DNA from: Anaerolineaceae bacterium UBA6105 | GTDB taxonomy: Bacteria > Chloroflexota > Anaerolineae > Anaerolineales > Anaerolineaceae | Assembly: GCA_002423495.1 (NCBI GenBank) | Contig: DIWN01000092.1 | Location: 1 to 49,347 of the forward strand | DNA: 49,347 nt | Reading direction: 5' to 3' | In this document: positions 41,380-49,347 of the stretch, piece after piece | How the letters are laid out: the number at the start of each line of letters is the position of its first letter | Numbering within the stretch: position 1 is the stretch's first letter | The notes under the pieces: generated by a model | The model's input: only the letters and a program-made list of their open reading frames with translations | What the model was told of the DNA's origin: nothing | The model's database searches: none | Program-made: the position numbers and the translations under genes

Positions 41380-42414
41380 ATGGGCTCAATCATTTACATG
41401 AATACAGAAGAAGTAACCCATCTCATTTCTCAAATTCGTCAAATTAAACAAAATATGAGTGAGCAAGTCAATAAAACTATGATGCTCACATCCAATCTGG
41501 ATTGGACAGGCCCGGACCGTGATCATTTTGTAGGAAGTATTCAAAGTTGGAAACAAGTTTGCAGCAATCAATTAGCAGATTTGCAAAATCTGAGTGACCA
41601 ACTGGCTGCTGAACGAAACCAATGGATTGAGGCTGACAGAAGTGGAGCTAATCATGTAAAATCCATAATTGCAGATGCTAGCGTGGGGTCATCAATTTCT
41701 GGAGTCTTAGCATGGCTAAACAATCTTTTTCGGCAAAAAGAACAGCAATACACCATCGATGAGGCCTGGGAGCAAATGATGTCGACCAAATCGGGGAAAG
41801 AATTAATAGAATTATCAAAAAAATATGGAATCAAGTTCATTCTCCCAAGTGGAAAAATAATCGGTGATGGGGATTACGTTGTAAACATAACGGTGGAGGA
41901 CTTGGAAGAGGGTACATTAGGGGACGCTTCTCCAGGCAGTATAAGATTTGATCAGGAATTTATGGATGAGAAATATGAAACTCCTGATTATTTAGCTCAG
42001 GTTTTGGCGCATGAAATTCAGCACCAAGTTGATCAAGAACAGGGATTATTACCTGAGGAAAATCATGCTGAAATTATTATGGAATACCTGATAAACGACG
42101 ATTACGACTCCGCAGAGAAAATGTTGAAAGAAGCCATACAGAAACGTACCGAAAGTGAGGTAAGAGCCTTCAATCGCGGATTTGAAGTTGACAGCGGAGA
42201 TCAAGATTTTGAAAAAATGCTTAATGACGATGGTGTTTATAGCCAAGAAGAAGTCGAGTTTGTTATAGAAACTATGGGTTACGAAAGCATTTACGAAGAG
42301 CAGTACAATAACAAATTTCTGGGTCATCGGGTTGATGTATGGGTGGATGACGCGGGTCAAATTCAATGCGAGATTAGAAGGTTAATTGAGGCAAGAGATG
42401 TCTACTACGCTTGA
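41380..42414 (+). CDS. WXG100-type protein fused to a zinc metallopeptidase-like domain
   Basis: The protein has 344 residues. The first 95 residues form a WXG100/ESAT-6-like helical hairpin with the turn motif W-T-G (LDWTGPDRDHF, near 40-48). A middle linker region (about 100-130) follows. The C-terminal domain has HEIQH at about 211-215 with a downstream Glu-rich helix, like a zincin active site. WXG100 fusions are usually effectors or substrates of Esx/type VII secretion; here the payload would be a protease. The start is set at 41380, with GGAGG 7 nt upstream. The gene overlaps the next one by 17 nt. It lies in host flank, outside the island. Confidence 0.7.
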   Translation: MGSIIYMNTEEVTHLISQIRQIKQNMSEQVNKTMMLTSNLDWTGPDRDHFVGSIQSWKQVCSNQLADLQNLSDQLAAERNQWIEADRSGANHVKSIIADASVGSSISGVLAWLNNLFRQKEQQYTIDEAWEQMMSTKSGKELIELSKKYGIKFILPSGKIIGDGDYVVNITVEDLEEGTLGDASPGSIRFDQEFMDEKYETPDYLAQVLAHEIQHQVDQEQGLLPEENHAEIIMEYLINDDYDSAEKMLKEAIQKRTESEVRAFNRGFEVDSGDQDFEKMLNDDGVYSQEEVEFVIETMGYESIYEEQYNNKFLGHRVDVWVDDAGQIQCEIRRLIEARDVYYA

Positions 42415-42838
42415 TTACGCAACCTATAATTACGGATCCCTTCAATTCGAAGTTCCAAGAACCAGCCGGGAAATTGTATTTAACCGAGGCGATAAAGTTC
42501 GTTCTGTTGAAATCCTGATTTACCTGGAAGACGAACTTTATGGGATAAAAATCGCCCCAGAGAAATTCAAAGGAACCGCTGAAGAAGCCTGCAAAAAATC
42601 GTTTATCTCTGCCAGCCCACTCTTTGTGGATGAGGACATGCCACCGACCCAAGTTGGAATCGCTTGGCGCTGTAAAAAACGTTTGTTGGATGGAGCCCAA
42701 GCGCCATTAGTTCTTGATTCAGCCTTCGTAGAAGACAATGGCAACATCATCCAGCTCGCATTGGTCTGCCATCACGAAAAATACGCGGAGGTTAAGCCGA
42801 TTTTTGACCACGCGATAGAGACATTGCGATTGGTTTAG
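42398..42838 (+). CDS. Unknown 146-aa partner of the WXG100-metallopeptidase
   Basis: No family is firmly recognised. Alternating strand-like segments and the final helix (HHEKYAEVKPIFDHAIETLRL) resemble the Mog1/PsbP/DcrB-like fold, but this is only an impression. The ATG at 42398 lies inside the WXG100 gene end, with GAGGCAAGAG just before it, so translation is probably coupled. Coupled small genes after WXG100 effectors are often chaperones, secretion adaptors or immunity proteins. There is no signal peptide. Confidence 0.5.
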   Translation: MSTTLDYATYNYGSLQFEVPRTSREIVFNRGDKVRSVEILIYLEDELYGIKIAPEKFKGTAEEACKKSFISASPLFVDEDMPPTQVGIAWRCKKRLLDGAQAPLVLDSAFVEDNGNIIQLALVCHHEKYAEVKPIFDHAIETLRLV

Positions 42839-42921
42839 AATCTAGTTCTCGCAAGGTCTCCTGACCTGCGAGGGTTTTGACCGAAGGTCTCCATTAAATA
42901 TTGTGCAAAGGCAGATCGCCA

Positions 42922-42940
42922 CGCTTCGCTCGCGATGACG
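42922..42940 (+). repeat. Dispersed repeat, copy 3 of 3
   Basis: Same 19-mer as at 40841, in the intergenic region between the WXG100 partner and the hydroxylase-like gene. The convergent gene ends flank it. Confidence 0.7.
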
Positions 42941-42989
42941 GGGTTTAGGGCAAAGCGCTTCAGAAAAGAATCCTGCTATGACGAAAGTG

Positions 42990-43625
42990 TTACGCGTTCG
43001 TTCCAAACACATCATCCCAGAACCAAGTGGAGACGCCGAAGCGCTGGTTGTGGGTTTTGAAGTGATGCGCCATGTGGTGGCGGCGGAGTTTCATAAAATA
43101 GTCGCCCTTGAAGCTGAAATGGTGCAGAGCGTAGTGGGTCATATCGTAGATCACATAGCCAAGCAGGAAACCCGCGAAAATCCCATCAACGTAATTCGGC
43201 AGTTTAAGCAATTTGCCCACCAAGCCCAGAAATATCCCATAGAAAATTGCCGCAAGCGGAAGGCTGACCACCGGCGGCATCACCAGCCGGGTCTTTTCCC
43301 GCGGCTGAGCGTGGTGCACACCGTGCATCAAAAAGAGCATGCGCTTCATTCGTTCGGAAGGATTTTTGGGCGAAAAGTGAAAGACAAAACGGTGCAGCAG
43401 ATATTCCACCAACGGCCAGATTAAAAGCCCGATCGCGAAGGAGATCAACACATGCCACCAACCTATTCCCTGGTTCGCCCGGGCAGAGCGCCATAGAAAG
43501 AATCCAATGATCGGCAGGAAAACCACCAGCACGACCACCGGGCTGATATGGGTGAACCATTCGAGGAGGTCAGATTTGAAGAGCCTGAGGGGTGCGTCGT
43601 CTTTTGTGGCGGTTTGTTTGGTCAT
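42990..43625 (-). CDS. Fatty acid hydroxylase/sterol desaturase-family membrane protein
   Basis: The protein has 211 residues. Hydrophobic spans (VVLVVFLPIIGFFLW, WHVLISFAIGLLIW, IFYGIFLGLVG) alternate with the histidine clusters of the di-iron hydroxylase superfamily: LLHRFVFH, HGVHH, HYALHH, and RRHHMAHHFKTHNQRFG. These bind two irons and hydroxylate or desaturate lipids at the membrane. The length matches the short FA2H-like enzymes. The ATG at 43625 has only a weak ribosome site. The gene stands alone between a convergent neighbour and the molybdopterin cluster. Confidence 0.85.
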   Translation of the reverse strand: MTKQTATKDDAPLRLFKSDLLEWFTHISPVVVLVVFLPIIGFFLWRSARANQGIGWWHVLISFAIGLLIWPLVEYLLHRFVFHFSPKNPSERMKRMLFLMHGVHHAQPREKTRLVMPPVVSLPLAAIFYGIFLGLVGKLLKLPNYVDGIFAGFLLGYVIYDMTHYALHHFSFKGDYFMKLRRHHMAHHFKTHNQRFGVSTWFWDDVFGTNA

Positions 43626-43718
43626 ATTTTGCGTTCTCCGGAAACGAAGTAAATGGAAACTGCAAGGATTCTACCCGCGAAGCATCAAATTGGGGGAATC
43701 AAAGAATACGGTCAGGCA

Positions 43719-44222
43719 CTACTCAGGCGTTTGGGCGCATTCGTATGCTTCACCACGCAGCGTTTCGACGGCGTGGTCCATGACCGGCAGGAACACCTCC
43801 AGGCATTCTCTCACAGCCTTAGGGCTGCCAGGCAGGTTGATGATCAAGGTTTTGCCACGAATGCCGGCGATGGCGCGCGAAAGCATTGCCCGATCGGTCA
43901 CCTGCAGGCTTCGCAGCCGCATGGCATCTGTGATCCCAGGCACCAGTCGATCGCAAACCTCAAGCGTGGCTTCGGGGGTCACATCCCTTGGCGCAAATCC
44001 CGTTCCACCACATGTAAAGACGATGTCGACCTTTAATCTATCCGCATAGTCGATTAATTTTTCAATAATAAGCTCTTTTTCATCCGGCACAACATCCAAC
44101 GCCACGACCTCCGCCAGACCCTGCAGTATCGCGGAGATCGCAGGTCCGCTTAAGTCCTCGCGTTCACCGCTTGCGCCTTTATCGCTCAAGATCAGCACAG
44201 CAACACGGATTGTTTCTGTCAT
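43719..44222 (-). CDS. mog: MogA/MoaB-type molybdopterin adenylyltransferase
   Basis: The protein has 167 residues, the usual MogA/MoaB length. It begins IRVAVLILSDKGASGER and carries the active-site loop FTCGGTGFAPRDVTPEA and INLPGSPKAVRECL. It adenylates molybdopterin before molybdenum insertion. The start is set at 44222, with GAGAGAGAAG upstream; an in-frame ATG at 44240 is possible and would leave a 3-nt gap to the upstream moeA-like gene. It is the last gene of the cofactor operon. Confidence 0.9.
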   Translation of the reverse strand: MTETIRVAVLILSDKGASGEREDLSGPAISAILQGLAEVVALDVVPDEKELIIEKLIDYADRLKVDIVFTCGGTGFAPRDVTPEATLEVCDRLVPGITDAMRLRSLQVTDRAMLSRAIAGIRGKTLIINLPGSPKAVRECLEVFLPVMDHAVETLRGEAYECAQTPE

Positions 44223-44243
44223 TTTCTTCTCTCTCACCATTTC

Positions 44244-46154
44244 TCAAATATCAATCGATTCGCCGGGTCGGTCCAGCTTGTAACCACCCATGGCTTCCAG
44301 TCGCCGCGGCAGTTCTTCACCTTGCAGAACCTGCATAAACCGTTGGAATTGCGGATGCACCTGGCTCTCCTCAGCAATCAAAAAATCATATTCTTCCTCG
44401 CAGATGGGAATAAAATCCAGATCATAGATCCTTGCCGCTGCCAGGATGCCCATGCCTGCGTCAGCTGTACCTGCCGCCACCGCCGCGGCCACAGCTGTGT
44501 GGGTAATTTCCTCTCTTTCATATCCCTTGATGCCAGCCGTATCCAAACCAGCTTGCTTCAGGAGATAATCCAGCAGGATGCGCGTGCCGCTGCCTTTCTG
44601 GCGGTTGACGTAACCCAGCCTGGGCAGATCCTCAATCCCCCGAATACCAAACGGATTGCCTTTGGCTACCATCAGCCCCTGGCTGCGCTGCACGCAGCGC
44701 ACTAACTTTACCTTTCCTTCAGGAATGTACTTTCGGATGTATGCCCGGTTGTACTCACCGCTGGCTTCATCCAGCAAGTGCACGCCCCCCAGGTGGGCCT
44801 CGCCGCGTTTGACCGCCATGATCCCGCCCATGCTGCCCACATGCGAAGAAGCCACAAAGCTGTCAGGCCAGGTTCGGCGCATGATGTCGATGACTTCATC
44901 AATCAGAGGGTCGTGGCTGCCGGTAATCACCAGCGTCTGCTCAATTTCACTCATCGGGCGCAGCAGCTCCACCATCGCCTTCTCACCAGCCTCATAGCCT
45001 TCCACGTTTTGGGGCACATGGATGATCCCATCGGCTTTCACAAAGGAACTGACCACACCGGCTCCCCGGTTAAGCGGCACCGCCACTATCCTGCCCCCCA
45101 CTTTTCCGAGCCGGGCTCGAATAAACTCAAGATATTTCAGGGATGAGACCAGCCGCCGCGAGACAGTTGCCTCCACAAACTTGTGTGGTTCAATCTGCCG
45201 CCTGCTCATCATTCCAAGCACGGGTTTGATCAACTGCTCCAACACCAGGATACCTGAAACCGGATAGCCCGGCAGACCTATCAGGGGGATAACCTGCTCA
45301 TCCCTTCTGGTCATGCCAAGGATGGTGGGTTTTCCCGGTTTGATCGCCACGCCATGCAGCACCACCGAACCAACGGTTTGGATCGCTCCGACCGAAAAGT
45401 CCTTTTGCCCTGCTGATGATCCTGCATTAAGCAACACCAGGTCGCACTCTGCGATTGCGGCTTTCAGCCGGCTGATGATCGCTTCAGGCGTGTCGCTGGC
45501 TACCGGGTAGACCTTTGCCTCGCAGCCCCAATCCTGCATCATGCCTGAGAAAATGGTCGAATTAAACTCGATGATATCTCCGGGTTTGGGGTTGGAGTTG
45601 GGAGCTACAAGCTCATTGCCAGTGGGTATAATCCCCACGACGGGTCGGCGAATAACCGTAACTTCCAACACACCCGCTGCCAGGAGCGCACCGAGTGCTG
45701 AGGGGCTGAGCTCCGTGAAACTCGGGACGACCATATCACCAGCGGCAATATCTTCACCAATCTGGCGGACGTGCTGCCAGGGTGTGGCGGCACCAAAGAG
45801 CTGCACTCCCCCGTCGGTTTCAATCACATCTTCGACCATCACCACGCAGTCACAGTCATCCGGCAGTGGATCACCAGTGTTCACCCACTTAAAAGAGTTC
45901 TCCGGCAGCGTCACCGGTCGGGTTTCGCTGGCGCCGTATGTCAGGTTGGCTTCCAACGCGATGCCATCCATGGCGCAGGCGTTATAGTGTGGGGCGCAGA
46001 TGCGGGCATAGACCGCTTCCGCCGTGATGCACCCATTAGCCTCGCTCGTTGGAATGCGTTCCACTCGCGGTTTCAAGCCCGCCTGATCCAGAGCTTTCAG
46101 AAAAATCTCGCGGGCTTCTTCGAGGGGATAGTTGGATAAGTAAGTAAATGCCAT
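44244..46154 (-). CDS. MoeA-like protein fused to a periplasmic-binding-protein-like domain
   Basis: The protein has 636 residues. Residues 1-405 are a MoeA molybdotransferase (N-terminal CAMDGIAL, NTGDPLP; MoCF core GIIPTGNELV, LLNAGSSAGQKDFS; C-terminal MoeA-C). Residues about 415-620 form a substrate-binding domain (PBP-like 2: VITGSHDPLIDEVIDIMRR, GSGTRILLDYLLKQAG). The fusion is common in anaerobic bacteria and archaea, where the extra domain may bind molybdate, tungstate or a cofactor precursor. It lies between two cofactor genes with gaps of 6 nt on one side and 21 nt to the preferred mog start on the other. Confidence 0.88.
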   Translation of the reverse strand: MAFTYLSNYPLEEAREIFLKALDQAGLKPRVERIPTSEANGCITAEAVYARICAPHYNACAMDGIALEANLTYGASETRPVTLPENSFKWVNTGDPLPDDCDCVVMVEDVIETDGGVQLFGAATPWQHVRQIGEDIAAGDMVVPSFTELSPSALGALLAAGVLEVTVIRRPVVGIIPTGNELVAPNSNPKPGDIIEFNSTIFSGMMQDWGCEAKVYPVASDTPEAIISRLKAAIAECDLVLLNAGSSAGQKDFSVGAIQTVGSVVLHGVAIKPGKPTILGMTRRDEQVIPLIGLPGYPVSGILVLEQLIKPVLGMMSRRQIEPHKFVEATVSRRLVSSLKYLEFIRARLGKVGGRIVAVPLNRGAGVVSSFVKADGIIHVPQNVEGYEAGEKAMVELLRPMSEIEQTLVITGSHDPLIDEVIDIMRRTWPDSFVASSHVGSMGGIMAVKRGEAHLGGVHLLDEASGEYNRAYIRKYIPEGKVKLVRCVQRSQGLMVAKGNPFGIRGIEDLPRLGYVNRQKGSGTRILLDYLLKQAGLDTAGIKGYEREEITHTAVAAAVAAGTADAGMGILAAARIYDLDFIPICEEEYDFLIAEESQVHPQFQRFMQVLQGEELPRRLEAMGGYKLDRPGESIDI

Positions 46155-46160
46155 GAGACC

Positions 46161-47363
46161 TCACAATCGTGTTACCCGGACCAGGGCGCCTTTCGGCAAG
46201 CCTTCCTGGTCCCGGGAAATGATGAAATAAGCGTTGGCACGCGAAACCGTGCTGATCAATCCAGACTTGCTCGGGACGGGTTCTGCTTCGTTTCCTACCA
46301 GGCGCACCAGGACGAACTCTTCCCTGCCATGATTGGATGACACCGCCCGGGTCAGCCTCGCTTCCGTCTGCTCGGTTTCCACCTTGCCTCCCTGCAGACC
46401 TAGCAGGAGGGGTTTCACCAGGTAATCAAAAATGAAAAAGGCAGCTACAGGATTTCCCGGTAAGCCAAACACAGCCTTGTCTTCGATTTGACCAATAATG
46501 GTGGGTTTGCCGGGTTTCACAGCCAGACCGTGGACCAAAATTTCGCCCAGTTCCGCCACAATCCGGGGCATGTTGTCTTTTTCTCCCACAGACGTACCGC
46601 CCGACACCAGCAGTATATCCACCTTCGGGATCAAGCCTTTACAGGCATCCTTAAGGGCATCGAAATTATCTTCCACAATGCCTTTGCTGATCGGAATTCC
46701 GTTCTGCTGCTCAACAGCCGCCCTCAACATGTCAGAATTGACATCCCGGATCTGCCCAGGTTTCAGGCTTTCGCCTGGCGCGACGAGTTCGTCACCGGTG
46801 GAGATGATACCCATGACAGGTTGGGAAAAAACTGGTACTTCGGACTTTCCAAGTGCAGCCAAAGTACCAATATCCGCCACTCCGATTTTCTTGCCAGATT
46901 TGAGGATAGCCTCACCCTGCCTGAGATCTTCACCGCGTAAAATCAGGTTCGCCCCTGGCGCCACAGGCTTATAGAAAGCAAACTGATCGCCCCCCAAATC
47001 TTCCGTATACTCCAGCATGACCATCGCATCCGCCTTCGGGGGCACTGCACCGCCGGTTGGGACGTAAACGCAGGTGCCAGGTGTGAGCGGGATATCGTAC
47101 GAGTGACCCATGAGGGACTCTCCGGTTTTTTGTAAGATTGCCGGGATTGAGTCCGAGCAGCCCCGTAAATCTGCGCTTCTTACAGCAAAACCATCCACGG
47201 TTGAGCGGTCAAAAGCAGGCACGTCTTCCTGAGCGATCACATCCTCCCCAAGGAACCTGCCAAGGGCCTTTTCCAGACCAACTTGTTCAATCCGACCTGT
47301 TTTGCCGCCAAACTTTTCCAGGACGAGACTTAAGGCGTCCGCAATCGGGATTACGCTAAGCAT
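46161..47363 (-). CDS. moeA: Molybdopterin molybdotransferase MoeA
   Basis: The protein has 400 residues, standard MoeA length. It has FDRSTVDGFAVRSAD, PTGGAVPPKADAMVMLEYTE, the MoCF core with GIISTGDELVAPGE and LLVSGGTSVGEKDNM, and GLPGNPVAAFFIFDYLVKP. It inserts molybdate into adenylated molybdopterin. The ATG at 47363 has AAAGAGGT upstream. It is the first gene of the moeA-moeA/PBP-mog transcript, separated from yqeC by about 290 nt. Confidence 0.92.
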   Translation of the reverse strand: MLSVIPIADALSLVLEKFGGKTGRIEQVGLEKALGRFLGEDVIAQEDVPAFDRSTVDGFAVRSADLRGCSDSIPAILQKTGESLMGHSYDIPLTPGTCVYVPTGGAVPPKADAMVMLEYTEDLGGDQFAFYKPVAPGANLILRGEDLRQGEAILKSGKKIGVADIGTLAALGKSEVPVFSQPVMGIISTGDELVAPGESLKPGQIRDVNSDMLRAAVEQQNGIPISKGIVEDNFDALKDACKGLIPKVDILLVSGGTSVGEKDNMPRIVAELGEILVHGLAVKPGKPTIIGQIEDKAVFGLPGNPVAAFFIFDYLVKPLLLGLQGGKVETEQTEARLTRAVSSNHGREEFVLVRLVGNEAEPVPSKSGLISTVSRANAYFIISRDQEGLPKGALVRVTRL

Positions 47364-47655
47364 TTAGACCTCTTTCAGTTTTTTATTGTGGATGTATTGT
47401 AATCGGAATGAGGTGAATGCTCAATAAATAAGCTTGTAAGCGCTTGAATTTGCCCCGATGCTCAATGCCATGGAAAGCTATGTTTTCGCAGGGAAAAATG
47501 GAATTCATGTCCAAAAAAATCAGTTCGTAGGCCGGATTCCTCTTCACAGGCCTCTGAGCCTAGTGAATGGGGTTAAATCCAGCTCAGTTACTATACGCCC
47601 TAATGCCGGATTGAACAACGCAATCCGGCCTACAAAAAAAAAGTTTTCTTAGCGA
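47364..47655. other. Intergenic region with inverted GCCGGATT repeats
   Basis: No gene is supported. A 9-bp hairpin, GCCGGATTG (47605-47613) with CAATCCGGC (47621-47629), lies near the yqeC stop and is followed by CTAC and a run of A. GTAGGCCGGATT at 47527-47538 is also the inverse of 47622-47633. This looks like a genome-wide intergenic repeat that may act as terminator. Confidence 0.6.
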
Positions 47656-48414
47656 TCATTTGCGATCAAAAATGATTTCACAGTTTTCAGAGTCGGTTCG
47701 CAAGCTTGTAAGAATTGCGCCATAAAAACTGCCTTGCAGAGCTTCCTGGATCATCTCTTTTTCAGCTGGTTTCAAGGAACAGGCGTCATCCTGGTTGAAA
47801 ACGACGGCAGCCTCGCTAGTTGGAGGTATGCCCTTTAATCCCCCCGCAGGGTGCTTGAGCATCTTGAGAACATGCTCCAGTTGAATTGGCTCTCCAAGAC
47901 GCAATCCAGTCAGATCAGTGAAGATATCCTCTCTGAACACCGTCTCAGCATTGAGGGGTTTGCAAATCGCGCTCAACCCTACAACAACAATCACCTGGTC
48001 CACCAATTCAGGAATTACAGGTTCCCATTCTTCCGGCGCTTTCAGGGGTAAATGGCGCGCGCCATCTGCTTCAATCAGGCAAGTGACTTTCTCCTGCCTG
48101 CAAACAGAAATCAACTCATCAGCCTGAAGGAGGGATAAACCCTGCCACTTCTGAGTGCTTTCAATCAGGGAGTTGGTGACAAGCGAGATTTCTGCCTGCC
48201 TGAAGTTCTTGCCAGGGTCCGTTGCAAAATCTGAAAAAAAGATATTTTCCGCAATTCCCTGCCCCTCCTCACGCATCAGCTTTGTTGTGGTGGTCAGGCA
48301 AACAGGTTTTTGCGCAGCATCTGCCAGCGCGAACATCAGGCTTGTCTTACCCCCAGCCCCAACAATTGCGACTACATCCCCTTCCTCTATGCGCAACGCT
48401 TCGATAATTTTCAA
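47656..48414 (-). CDS. yqeC: YqeC-type selenium-dependent hydroxylase accessory protein
   Basis: The protein has 252 residues. A P-loop-like IVGAGGKTSLMFALA near residues 17-31 is followed by CLTTTTKLM, LIEADGARHLPLKAPEEWEP and VVGLSAICKPLNAETVFRED, the signature of YqeC proteins. They are linked to maturation of selenium-dependent molybdenum hydroxylases; the exact reaction is not established. The start is a TTG at 48414, 2 nt after the yqeB stop, with GGCGGG upstream. Co-directional with yqeB. Confidence 0.85.
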   Translation of the reverse strand: MKIIEALRIEEGDVVAIVGAGGKTSLMFALADAAQKPVCLTTTTKLMREEGQGIAENIFFSDFATDPGKNFRQAEISLVTNSLIESTQKWQGLSLLQADELISVCRQEKVTCLIEADGARHLPLKAPEEWEPVIPELVDQVIVVVGLSAICKPLNAETVFREDIFTDLTGLRLGEPIQLEHVLKMLKHPAGGLKGIPPTSEAAVVFNQDDACSLKPAEKEMIQEALQGSFYGAILTSLRTDSENCEIIFDRK

Positions 48415-48416
48415 TG

Positions 48417-49214
48417 CTATCCCGCCTTATCGAGAACCCGCAGGACTTTCACGACAGAAGCGCCGATTTCCAGTGATTTATCTGTAACCCTAAAGCAAAG
48501 CTTTCTTTCGCCGGATGGTTCAATATCTCCTACCTTGACCCCTGCTTTTACTTTCAGTCCATCGCGCAGCAATCCGTGCACAGCCCCCTTGATCTGGCTG
48601 AGCACTGGCTCGCCATCAATTTCCGCCACCTTCTCTCCAGCCTCAACCTGGTCGCCGATTTCAACCAAAGTCTTGAAGAGACCTCCCCGATGCGCGTAAA
48701 TCACTCGTTTAAGGCTATAACCCATCACTTTTGCCGGTCGTCCAGTGTTCGGCTCAGGGCTGCCTTCGTAATAGATCCTGCCCAAATCAGGACCCCGGTT
48801 GGTCTCAATCGCGACCCAGCAATTCTCCCCGCCAATGAAACCCGGCCCCAAGCCAATCACCCGCCACTGCTCGCCAAATTCACTGGCAGTTTCGCGTTTG
48901 AGCATGCGCCCGTCCACGATCGAAAGCGGCTTAAGGCTCTCAAGGCATTTACAATCCGGATCTACCAAAACTGCCACATTCCCCTCTGCCAGGGCGGACA
49001 AAGCCTGTTCTACGCTGTTAGCTTTGCGACCCACAACCCCTTCCACCTCACAGTTTCCCTCATAAACTGCCTCGGCAAACGAGACTTTGCGCCGCACCAC
49101 CAGGGGCTGCGGCAGTTCAGTCACCACCACACCATAGCCAGCTTGATGCAAACAGACAGCCACACCGCTTGCCAGATCTCCGCCGCCACGTATCACAACA
49201 ATTTTCTTTTTCAT
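48417..49214 (-). CDS. yqeB: YqeB-type selenium-dependent molybdenum hydroxylase maturation protein
   Basis: The protein has 265 residues. It begins IVVIRGGGDLASGVAVCLHQ, a Rossmann-like start, followed by LPQPLVVRRKVSFAEAVYEG, both typical of the YqeB/EF2563 family. The central GLGPGFIGGENCWVAIETNRG is also diagnostic. Family members accompany selenium-dependent xanthine dehydrogenase-like enzymes. No hydroxylase structural gene is in the window; it may lie beyond the right edge. The ATG at 49214 has a weak ribosome site. Confidence 0.88.
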   Translation of the reverse strand: MKKKIVVIRGGGDLASGVAVCLHQAGYGVVVTELPQPLVVRRKVSFAEAVYEGNCEVEGVVGRKANSVEQALSALAEGNVAVLVDPDCKCLESLKPLSIVDGRMLKRETASEFGEQWRVIGLGPGFIGGENCWVAIETNRGPDLGRIYYEGSPEPNTGRPAKVMGYSLKRVIYAHRGGLFKTLVEIGDQVEAGEKVAEIDGEPVLSQIKGAVHGLLRDGLKVKAGVKVGDIEPSGERKLCFRVTDKSLEIGASVVKVLRVLDKAG

Positions 49215-49347
49215 GAGTAGATTTTACCCCCTCTATGCAATTCTTCCTTCAGACGAATACTTTATCATGATGATTCACTTGATTGCCATTTTACGGGACT
49301 ATAAACAAACCTAAAATTCGACCTGTTAATAACCGGCGAAAATGTCA

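Noticed and set aside
43507..44049. Plus-strand open frames opposite the hydroxylase and mog genes
   Set aside because: They are shadows of the conserved minus-strand genes, with no domain or ribosome site.
43719..49214. Molybdenum cluster as part of the island
   Set aside because: It lies beyond the right 43-bp repeat, has housekeeping character and is co-resident with host-type repeats.
48576..49220. 214-aa plus-strand frame opposite yqeB
   Set aside because: It mirrors a clearly conserved yqeB and has atypical composition.

Overview
The window is bacterial chromosome carrying one integrated genomic island. Gene style, moderate GC in the flanks, a MoeA fused to a periplasmic-binding-like domain and the yqeB/yqeC pair suggest an anaerobic environmental bacterium. 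Chloroflexota (Anaerolineae-like) is my best guess, but nothing here proves it.

Layout. Positions 1-1742 are host chromosome: a membrane-anchored beta-lactamase-like serine hydrolase and a tRNA-Arg(TCG). An integrated element of about 39 kb follows. It is bounded by a 43-bp perfect direct repeat: the 3' part of the tRNA at 1700-1742 and again at 40708-40750. A tyrosine integrase lies directly inside the left end. Both ends share a 22-bp doubled motif and a CCCCTA-type near-palindrome, as expected for attP arm and core-flank sites. Host chromosome resumes at 40751 with dispersed repeats, a third degenerate tRNA/att copy, a WXG100-metallopeptidase gene and its overlapping partner, a fatty-acid-hydroxylase-like gene, and a molybdenum cofactor cluster (mog, moeA fused to a binding-protein domain, moeA, yqeC, yqeB).

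Inside the element, nearly everything is on the minus strand. The left module (1850-8942) has the integrase, a DUF3987-like replication-type protein, an excisionase-like HTH protein, an HTH protein, an ArdC-like antirestriction metallopeptidase, a HIRAN protein, a SymE-like protein and small unknown genes, several separated by hairpin terminators. Next come two previously uncalled microprotein ORFs (30 and 53 aa) downstream of an AddA/AddB-type helicase-nuclease pair, then a TerD-domain protein, a small acidic unknown, and a WYL regulator broken by two nonsense codons and a frameshift.

The core is a co-directional operon (20805-38632): NERD/UvrD-like helicase, DUF6079 (BrxC/PglY-like) ATPase, DNA methyltransferase, a 1287-aa zinc-finger protein of unknown family, a 1647-aa DEAD/DEAH-DUF1998 helicase, and a 241-aa winged-helix-like protein that starts inside the helicase stop region. 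This combines a modification enzyme, a P-loop ATPase and helicases like BREX, DISARM, Druantia and Hma (helicase-methylase-ATPase) systems, but I see no PglZ phosphatase and no phospholipase-D protein. It is my candidate for an undescribed or variant anti-phage system. The methyltransferase has an AT-rich centre, which suggests exchange of its specificity region. An IS256-type transposase remnant and a divergent orphan gene close the right end.
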